From a bacterium (GTDB lineage Bacteria; Patescibacteriota; Microgenomatia; UBA1400; PJMF01), in contig JAFRKU010000002.1 of assembly GCA_017431585.1 (NCBI GenBank), positions 1 to 5,937 of the forward strand: DNA of 5,937 nucleotides, given 5' to 3'. The position numbers were made by a program, and so were the translations under genes. Shown in pieces: positions 1 to 4,773 of this stretch; position 1 is the stretch's first letter, and the number at the start of each line of letters is the position of its first letter. The notes beneath the pieces are model-generated. The model ran no database searches. It had not been told where the DNA came from and saw only the letters and a program-made list of their open reading frames with translations.

Positions 1-1008
1 CCAATGCTCCAGCTGATTCTGCGGCCCCCAGCGGCTGTCTTTAAAATTATATTGGTCAATATAATAAGGCGAGTGAAAAAGTGTATTGTAATAGGGAAAA
101 ATCGGGTTGTGCGTGCACCAAAAATTAAACAGTAGATAAACAGCCATCGGTATCACCCCCGCTGCCATCGCTCCCAACCAAGCTCGCCATGACATTCTCC
201 GACCAGCCACCACCAGATACAATATAACCAACGGCACCACCAGCACCACATTAGTCATTTTCAAAGCCAGCATCAAGCCGCCCAGAAACGCCCACCAGAT
301 CACTTCTGTCCCAGTCGGCTGCCGCTCCCGCGCCTGCCACAGCAACATTATTGCTTCCAAAAACAAAGGCACACCCAGCGAATCCACGTAATAAGTCCCC
401 ACCAGCAGCGTCAAATTCCACTCCGTGATCACCGCTAAAAATGCCCATATTTCCACTGGGATCACCGATTTAATCGACATTTTGGCCGCCAACGCGCGCA
501 ACATCTGGCTTATCTGAATAAAAATCAGCGCCCACACAGCGGTATTCAGCAGAGTCCCATAGCGATAACCCAAAAGCCACCGACTCACGCCCAGCAATCG
601 GTCACCCAGTCGAAACCCCCACACCTGAAAACTACCCGCCCCGTAGCCGTGTTCAAATAAATTGACAAACCCCGGCGCCTGATTGAGCAGGTGATAATTA
701 AAAGTATCATAAGATATGTCGGGAAAAACGCTTTTGATCAATCCCCAGCCCACCAGCACCACCGTGCCGGCCACCAACCAGCCGTTCCAGCGAATTTTGC
801 CGATGTACCAATTGATTTTGCGCGACAGTGTCACCAGCCCACCCCCAAAAATCCCCACCACCACCAATCGTGACAGCACGCTACCTTGCGGCCAGCCACC
901 TAGGAAACACACTAAATCCACCGCCTCCAGCAGCCAGACGTATACCAAAGCCGCCACTAGCAGTAGCACCCACCGGTTGCTCACCGTCACCCGACCCCAC
1001 TTCTTCAT
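1..1008 (-). CDS. Multi-spanning membrane protein, probable GT-C-fold glycosyltransferase (partial, C-terminus outside window)
   Basis: The first 336 codons are present, reading open to the left edge. I see about eight hydrophobic segments at roughly residues 13-36, 42-62, 77-95, 157-175, 185-205, 212-228, 237-272 and 277-296. Between the third and fourth is a large polar loop (97-155) starting DISYDTFNYHLLN, with acidic residues D97 and D101 followed by YH. GT-C enzymes place catalytic acidic residues in such a first large outer loop. A second outer-loop signature, NPIFPYYNTLFHSPYY (301-316) then DSRWGP (324-329), resembles motifs I recall from uncharacterised bacterial GT-C-like membrane proteins. 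The start is the ATG overlapping the upstream GT2 stop as ATGA, with a TGAGGA Shine-Dalgarno-like sequence (1018-1023) 9 nt upstream, so translation is probably coupled. Inferred role: transfer of a sugar from a polyprenyl-phosphate donor, possibly made by the GT2 partner, to an outside acceptor. The acceptor is unknown. It could instead be a polysaccharide-assembly membrane protein of other function. Confidence 0.8.
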   Translation of the reverse strand, partial: MKKWGRVTVSNRWVLLLVAALVYVWLLEAVDLVCFLGGWPQGSVLSRLVVVGIFGGGLVTLSRKINWYIGKIRWNGWLVAGTVVLVGWGLIKSVFPDISYDTFNYHLLNQAPGFVNLFEHGYGAGSFQVWGFRLGDRLLGVSRWLLGYRYGTLLNTAVWALIFIQISQMLRALAAKMSIKSVIPVEIWAFLAVITEWNLTLLVGTYYVDSLGVPLFLEAIMLLWQARERQPTGTEVIWWAFLGGLMLALKMTNVVLVVPLVILYLVVAGRRMSWRAWLGAMAAGVIPMAVYLLFNFWCTHNPIFPYYNTLFHSPYYIDQYNFKDSRWGPQNQLEHW

Positions 1009-1955
1009 GATGATTTTTCCTCAAGCAGCCGCTTTTTTTGCGCACTCACCTCTTGCAAGCGATACTCGAAACTCTGCCGGTCAGCCGAGCGCAAACTGCC
1101 CAAAATCAGGCCCGCAAAAGCCGACAATAGTCCGGCTATCGCCACAAAACCGCACACAATCAACGTCGGGAACCGCGGCACCAGCCCCGTCGCCCAGTAT
1201 TCCTGAATAATCGGCCAAACGAAAAATCCAGATAAACCAAACAAAATCACGCTTAGCGTCCCGAAAAATCCCACCGGATGATACAAGCGCCACAACTTAG
1301 CAATCATCCGCACCACCCGGAGGCCGTCGCGCCCCGTGTGCAATTTCGACACACTCCCCGCCGGCCGGTCACGATACGCAATCGGCACATTGGCCACCAC
1401 CAGCCGTTTGTCCAGCGCGTGGATGGTCATTTCCGTCTCGATCTGGAAACCATCAGACAACACCGGCAGTGTTTTGGCAAATTCAAAAGACACCACCCGC
1501 AAGCCCGTCATAATATCCTTGATATCACCGCCAAAAAGGAAGTTGGTCGCCAACCGCACCAGACTATTGCCCGCCACGTGACCCGGCCGCTTGTTTTCCC
1601 GGGCATAAGTCGAGCTCAATCGGTCGCCGATCGCCATGTCCACCTGCCCGCCGACCACCAAATCCACCAGTGGGCGCGCCTCCGCCGCCGGATAAGTATT
1701 ATCCCCATCCGTCAAGACATAAGCCAAAGCGTCAATTTCCCGAAAAGCCCGCCTGACCACATGGCCTTTGCCTTGATGAGACTCGCAACAAACGACAGCC
1801 CCGGCCGCAGCTGCCAATTTAGCCGAATCATCCGTCGAATTATTGTCATAAACGTAAATGGCCGCCTCCGGAAACACCCGGGTGTAATCCGCCACCACCG
1901 CCTCAATCGTGGCCGCCTCATTATACACCGGAATGATCACCGCCAATTTGTCCAT
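1005..1955 (-). CDS. Family 2 glycosyltransferase, DPM1/GtrB-like polyprenyl-phosphate sugar synthase with two C-terminal TM helices
   Basis: The 316-residue protein opens with the GT-A nucleotide-binding strand (IIPVYNEA, about 7-14), then YDNNSTDDS (36-44) and the metal-binding DGDNTYP (83-89, DGD). Further conserved blocks are NKRPGHVAGN (121-130), DIMTGLRV (147-154), GFQIETEMTIHAL (169-181) and RDRPAGSVSKL (195-205). These are typical of the dolichyl/polyprenyl-phosphate mannose or glucose synthase branch (PF00535). Two hydrophobic helices follow (about 230-252 and 262-287), then a charged tail. Expected reaction: NDP-hexose plus polyprenyl phosphate gives polyprenyl-phosphate hexose at the inner face of the membrane. 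The sugar cannot be read from sequence. I chose ATG at 1955 because MDKLAVIIPVYNE is the normal family N-terminus. An in-frame TTG at 1973 would add six residues but lies upstream of the proximal -10 box. The gene overlaps the GT-C gene by 4 bases, so they form an operon and probably a donor-synthase/transferase pair. Confidence 0.9.
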   Translation of the reverse strand: MDKLAVIIPVYNEAATIEAVVADYTRVFPEAAIYVYDNNSTDDSAKLAAAAGAVVCCESHQGKGHVVRRAFREIDALAYVLTDGDNTYPAAEARPLVDLVVGGQVDMAIGDRLSSTYARENKRPGHVAGNSLVRLATNFLFGGDIKDIMTGLRVVSFEFAKTLPVLSDGFQIETEMTIHALDKRLVVANVPIAYRDRPAGSVSKLHTGRDGLRVVRMIAKLWRLYHPVGFFGTLSVILFGLSGFFVWPIIQEYWATGLVPRFPTLIVCGFVAIAGLLSAFAGLILGSLRSADRQSFEYRLQEVSAQKKRLLEEKSS

Positions 1956-2029
1956 AGATCTATTATAACACAAACAGACCGCCCGCCACTGGGCAAAATT
2001 TGTCCCATGTAATATATAGATAACAGACC
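1945..2029. repeat. Imperfect tandem duplication spanning the GT2 leader and start codon
   Basis: On the minus strand, GGTCTGTT occurs at 2029-2022 and again at 1980-1973. Each is followed 13 or 17 AT-rich bases later by ATG, then GGACAAATT (ATGGGACAAATT at 2008-1997, ATGGACAAATT at 1955-1945). The outer blocks match almost perfectly and the middle has diverged. This suggests an old duplication of about 50 bp that left a decoy ATG in the leader. Confidence 0.45.
1962..1970 (-). promoter_or_regulatory. Proximal extended -10 promoter of the GT2 operon, predicted leaderless
   Basis: Minus-strand TGTTATAAT is a perfect extended -10 box (TGn-TATAAT). Six bases (AGATCT) separate it from the ATG at 1955, so transcription would begin at or next to the start codon. 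No good -35 box lies 16-18 bp upstream, so activity would depend on the extended -10. No Shine-Dalgarno sequence precedes this ATG, which also fits leaderless initiation. Confidence 0.5.
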
Positions 2030-2030
2030 T

Positions 2031-2059
2031 ATTATATCACATTATATCCATTTTGTCAA
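2031..2059 (-). promoter_or_regulatory. Consensus sigma70-type promoter of the GT2/GT-C operon
   Basis: On the minus strand TTGACA (2059-2054) and TATAAT (2036-2031) are separated by exactly 17 bp, and the -10 carries a TG extension (TGATATAAT). Both hexamers are perfect consensus. Initiation would fall near 2024, giving a leader of about 70 nt before the ATG at 1955. An inverted pair TCAAG-N11-CTTGA (2056-2076) overlaps the -35 box and is conserved in the second copy of this promoter, so it may be an operator. Confidence 0.75.
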
Positions 2060-2091
2060 GAGACAGTTTTACTTGAATTATGGGGCAAAAT
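2031..2091. repeat. 61-bp promoter repeat, copy A (left flank of the GT4-GH57 pair)
   Basis: This segment matches 4713-4773 without gaps at 50 of 61 positions by my count, in the same orientation. Similarity goes beyond the -35 and -10 hexamers: it includes TCAAGTAAAA upstream of the -35 and ATTTTGC at the far end. Copy A reads leftward into GT2. Its distal part has lost the CTTGAT/ATCAAG symmetry that copy B keeps. Confidence 0.75.
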
Positions 2092-2163
2092 TCGCAAAGA
2101 CCTATAATTATCGATGTTTCGGGACTTATAACAATGCAATTTGCATATTATCAGACAAATCGC

Positions 2164-2185
2164 CCAATTTGCTTGCACAAATTGG
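2164..2185. promoter_or_regulatory. Candidate operator: 8-bp perfect inverted repeat over the GT4 -35 box
   Basis: CCAATTTG-N6-CAAATTGG is a perfect 8+8 inverted repeat. The -35 hexamer of the GT4 promoter (2173-2178) sits in its centre, a position where a bound dimeric regulator would block RNA polymerase. A separate short palindrome, ATGCAA-T-TTGCAT, lies at 2134-2146. No regulator gene is in the window, so the binding protein is unknown. Confidence 0.4.
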
Positions 2186-2201
2186 CAAAATGTGCTATCA
2201 T
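2173..2201 (+). promoter_or_regulatory. Promoter of the GT4-GH57 operon, predicted leaderless
   Basis: TTGCAC (2173-2178) and TATCAT (2196-2201) are spaced by 17 bp, and the -10 is extended (TGCTATCAT). Six bases (GATGTC) then lead to GTG at 2208. The expected transcription start coincides with that codon, which is the same geometry as the proximal GT2 promoter. This arrangement decides the start codon of the GT4 gene. Confidence 0.6.
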
Positions 2202-2207
2202 GATGTC

Positions 2208-3464
2208 GTGCAAAATCCAAGAGTGTTAATGATTGGCTGGGAAATGCCTCCGCATAATAGTGGTGGTTTGGGCACGGCTTGTGCTGGGATGGCCCAGGCT
2301 TTGACAGCTGACGGTGTCAACTTACAAATTACCTTGCCGTATCAAGCCGACGATTACCCCAGTGACTTGCACATCGTCAGTTGTTCAGCCTCTAGCGCCG
2401 ATGGCGATCATCTCTACGCTCCGCCTTTTAACGCCTATACACCAGCCAAAAAATCGTCTCATCGCCAGCACTTGCCCCATCCGGGCTCCTGGATGGAAGA
2501 TCGAGTAGAGGAGTACGCCCAAAAAGTCTTGGAATTTGCCCGGAAACATCAAGCCGAATTCGACATCGTCCACGCTCACGACTGGATGACCATGCCAGCC
2601 GCCATCCTCATCAAAGAAGAATTAGGCAAACCCTACGTCGCCCACATCCACTCCACCGAATACGACCGTTCTCTCTCCGAGGATCTCACCAGTTACATCA
2701 GCCAGTGCGAACTCGAAGGCATGCGCCTCAGCGACAAAGTTTTGGCCGTCAGCTACTATACCAAACGTTTACTTGTGACAAAATACGGGATCGATCCGGA
2801 AAAAATTGACGTCGTTCACAATGGCGTGGTCAAGTTTTTGCAAAATGTGGCCACCCCCGCCCCCGAGTTTGCCCATCATCGCCCTGTCGTCGTTTTTATG
2901 GGCCGACTGACGATGCAAAAAGGGCCCGACTACTTTTTGGAACTCGCCCAAAAAGTCCTCGCCCGGCGTCCCGATATTTTATTTATTGTCTCCGGCATGG
3001 GCGACATGTATCAACACTTATTGCTCTCCACCGCCAACAAAAGTTTATCCGCTAATGTCCTCTTCTCGGGTTTTGTCCGCGGCGGCGCCCAGGAAGCTAT
3101 TTTAAAACGAGCCGATGTGTTCGTCATGCCCTCCGTCAGTGAGCCCTTTGGTCTGGTAGCCACCGAAGCCGCCATGTTACATACCCCGGTGATTGCTTCC
3201 AAAAATTCCGGTGTGGTCGAAATTTTACCCGATAGTCCACAATTTGACTTCTGGGACACCGACGCCATGGCCCAAAGCGTGCTACAGCTGATCAATGATC
3301 CCGACTATCGCGAGCAAGTCGTGCGCAACCAATTCGCTCACCTGGAACAAAACACCTGGAAAAAAACGGCTCGCGCCCTGGAAAAAATCTATCGTCAAGT
3401 CAGCCCCGCTGCCCCCAAAAAGAAGCGCTCCACCGGCAAAAAGCGGACGTCCAAGAAAGACTAA
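2208..3464 (+). CDS. GT4-family glycosyltransferase, glycogen/starch-synthase-like
   Basis: With a GTG start the protein has 418 residues. It opens with RVLMIGWEMPPHNSGGLGTA (5-24), the strand and GGLG donor loop typical of GT4 and glycogen-synthase-like enzymes. HAHDW (122-126) is a glycogen-synthase hallmark. The C-terminal Rossmann domain has MGRLTMQKG (231-239) and the EX7E motif in SEPFGLVATEA (E312, E320). Expected role: extension of an alpha-glucan from ADP- or UDP-glucose in the cytoplasm. The polymer is inferred from the GH57 partner and not proven. The frame is open to 2073, but that extension (TTG start) runs through the promoter and has no family-like sequence. ATG at 2190 also lies inside the promoter, and ATG at 2229 would cut the first beta strand. 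The end is a basic tail (about 404-418, rich in K and R) that looks disordered. The stop overlaps the next start (TAATG), so GH57 is translationally coupled. Confidence 0.88.
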   Translation: MQNPRVLMIGWEMPPHNSGGLGTACAGMAQALTADGVNLQITLPYQADDYPSDLHIVSCSASSADGDHLYAPPFNAYTPAKKSSHRQHLPHPGSWMEDRVEEYAQKVLEFARKHQAEFDIVHAHDWMTMPAAILIKEELGKPYVAHIHSTEYDRSLSEDLTSYISQCELEGMRLSDKVLAVSYYTKRLLVTKYGIDPEKIDVVHNGVVKFLQNVATPAPEFAHHRPVVVFMGRLTMQKGPDYFLELAQKVLARRPDILFIVSGMGDMYQHLLLSTANKSLSANVLFSGFVRGGAQEAILKRADVFVMPSVSEPFGLVATEAAMLHTPVIASKNSGVVEILPDSPQFDFWDTDAMAQSVLQLINDPDYREQVVRNQFAHLEQNTWKKTARALEKIYRQVSPAAPKKKRSTGKKRTSKKD

Positions 3465-4678
3465 TGCCCAAAGTCTGCTTTTACTTTCTCCTCCACCAGC
3501 CCTATCGGCTCACCGATTTTTCCGTGCTCGACCTGGACAATTGTGATCAATATTTTGCCAACACTACCTGTGACCAAAATCGTGACGTCTTTTTGAAAGT
3601 CGCCGACAAATCCTATCGGCCCATGCTCGCGCTCCTCTTGCGCCTGGTGGAAACCGTACCCCAATTCCATTTTAGCTTTTCGTGTTCCGGCGTTTTTTTG
3701 GAACAAGCGCAAACTTGGGCGCCAGACGTAATCGAGCTGCTGCAAAAATTAGCCGCCCGCCCCGAACAAGTAGAAGTTTTAGGCGAAAATTATTACCACT
3801 CGCTCTCCGCTCTCTACTCACCCGCCGAATTTGCCCGCCAAGTCCGACTGCACTCCGACGCCGTGGAAGAAATTTTAGGCGTTACTCCGCGCATTTTTCG
3901 CAACACCGAAATGATTTATACCAATGACGTCGCCGCCCAAGTGGCCAATTTGGGTTTTCAAGGTATCCTCACCGAAGGTGTAGACAAAATTTTATCAAAT
4001 CGTCAAAAAACACGTGTGTATCGCTCAAATAGTGATCCAGCTATTCCCGTTTTACTCAAGCACGCTCAGTTATCCGACGATATCGCTTTCCGTTTTTCCC
4101 AAAAATCTTGGGTTTCCTGGCCGCTGACCGCCGACAAATATTTGCGCTGGCTGCATGATTACCACGACGAAGAAATTATCGGGCTATTTATGGATTTTGA
4201 AACCTTTGGCGAGCACCAGTGGGCCGATACCGGCATTTTCGAGTTTTTCGCCGATTTTGTTCACAAAGCAGCCACAGATGACCACGTCGACTTCGTCACC
4301 CCCGCTTCCCAACTGTGCCCGAGTGGCGATCGCCAGGCGTGGCTGGCGCAATTGCCCGTCTACGACGTACCCGAGCCGATTTCCTGGGCGGATGCCGAGC
4401 GCGATTTATCCGCCTGGCGCTCCAACGATTTACAAGTTGACTCCTTGCGCCAAATTTATGCCCTCGAGCCGCAAGTTCTGGCTACACACAATAGCAAAAT
4501 TATTGACGATTGGCGCCGCTTGCAAACATCCGATCACTTTTACTACATGTGTACCAAATATTTTTCCGACGGCGACGTCCACGCTTACTTTTCCGCCTAC
4601 AATTCGCCCTTTGAAGCCTACCGGCGCTATTGTATCGTGCTGGCAGATTTGACTGATCGCATCACTACCAACCACTAA
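3464..4678 (+). CDS. Glycoside hydrolase family 57 alpha-glucan enzyme (alpha-amylase/glucanotransferase-like)
   Basis: The 404-residue protein is a compact, apparently complete GH57 enzyme. Its conserved regions appear in order: HQPYR (11-15), GENYYHS (107-113), FRNTEMIYT (145-153) with E149 as expected nucleophile, and MDFETFGEHQ (243-252) with D244 as expected acid/base. The C-terminal region has ISWADAERDLSAWRSND (306-322) and SDHFYYMCTKYFSDGDVHAY (356-375). I associate these with the GH57 subgroup found next to glycogen-synthase-like GT4 genes. There is no signal peptide, so it should act in the cytoplasm on the glucan its partner makes, by hydrolysis, disproportionation or branching. 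Subgroup motifs alone do not tell me which. The ATG overlaps the GT4 stop by one base, with only a weak purine-rich AAGAAAG upstream. No convincing rho-independent terminator follows the stop. Confidence 0.9.
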   Translation: MPKVCFYFLLHQPYRLTDFSVLDLDNCDQYFANTTCDQNRDVFLKVADKSYRPMLALLLRLVETVPQFHFSFSCSGVFLEQAQTWAPDVIELLQKLAARPEQVEVLGENYYHSLSALYSPAEFARQVRLHSDAVEEILGVTPRIFRNTEMIYTNDVAAQVANLGFQGILTEGVDKILSNRQKTRVYRSNSDPAIPVLLKHAQLSDDIAFRFSQKSWVSWPLTADKYLRWLHDYHDEEIIGLFMDFETFGEHQWADTGIFEFFADFVHKAATDDHVDFVTPASQLCPSGDRQAWLAQLPVYDVPEPISWADAERDLSAWRSNDLQVDSLRQIYALEPQVLATHNSKIIDDWRRLQTSDHFYYMCTKYFSDGDVHAYFSAYNSPFEAYRRYCIVLADLTDRITTNH

Positions 4679-4712
4679 ACAAGCGCCGCCATTCTCCCGG
4701 TTTATACCCTAT

Positions 4713-4741
4713 ATTATATCACACAATGTCACTTTTGTCAA
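4713..4741 (-). promoter_or_regulatory. Consensus promoter facing the 3' end of GH57 (antisense orientation)
   Basis: On the minus strand TTGACA (4741-4736) and TATAAT (4718-4713) are spaced by 17 bp with a TG extension. It is as strong on paper as the GT2 promoter. It lies just past the alaS stop and reads leftward, where the first sequence met is the 3' end of the opposite-strand GH57 gene. No convincing gene follows it: the first ATG opens only a five-codon frame. It could make an antisense RNA or be left over from an earlier arrangement. Confidence 0.6.
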
Positions 4742-4747
4742 GAGGCA

Positions 4748-4773
4748 ATTTTACTTGATTTATCAAGCAAAAT
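4748..4773 (-). other. AT-rich hairpin over the alaS stop codon
   Basis: The minus-strand sequence has 12-base arms, ATTTTGCTTGAT and ATCAAGTAAAAT, around AA. In the alaS transcript all pairs form, one of them a G-U wobble. In the plus-strand transcript that pair is an A-C mismatch. There is no GC-rich stem or trailing U-tract, so it is not a standard terminator. It could protect the 3' end or be a DNA-level binding site upstream of the adjacent promoter. Confidence 0.35.

Larger units (their letters stand above)
4713..4773. repeat. 61-bp promoter repeat, copy B (right flank of the GT4-GH57 pair)
   Basis: This is the second copy of the element at 2031-2091, in the same orientation. Its right end overlaps the last bases and stop codon of alaS. 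With copy A it forms a direct repeat enclosing positions 2092-4712, which contain only the GT4-GH57 pair and its promoter. Confidence 0.75.

Noticed and set aside
716..1210. 164-codon plus-strand frame spanning the GT-C/GT2 junction
   Set aside because: Proline/serine/threonine-rich low-complexity translation antisense to two supported genes.
1991..2008. Near-palindrome TGGGCAAAATTTGTCCCA in the GT2 leader as an operator
   Set aside because: Two of nine pairs mismatch, and the sequence is better explained as part of the duplicated start region.
1278..2012. 244-codon open frame on the plus strand opposite GT2
   Set aside because: Histidine/arginine-rich translation with no recognisable domain; it mirrors the strongly supported GT2 gene on the other strand.
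2073..2207. 45-codon N-terminal extension of the GT4 gene from a TTG codon
   Set aside because: It contains the GT4 promoter and inverted repeat, its translation resembles no GT4 N-terminus, and it begins inside promoter repeat copy A.
4430..4675. 81-codon minus-strand frame downstream of the antisense promoter (copy B)
   Set aside because: It starts at GTG with no Shine-Dalgarno sequence and has no recognisable features; it lies entirely opposite conserved GH57 sequence. Position after a strong promoter is the only support.
4679..4712. Rho-independent terminator after GH57
   Set aside because: No GC-rich stem followed by a T-run is visible on either strand in this stretch.
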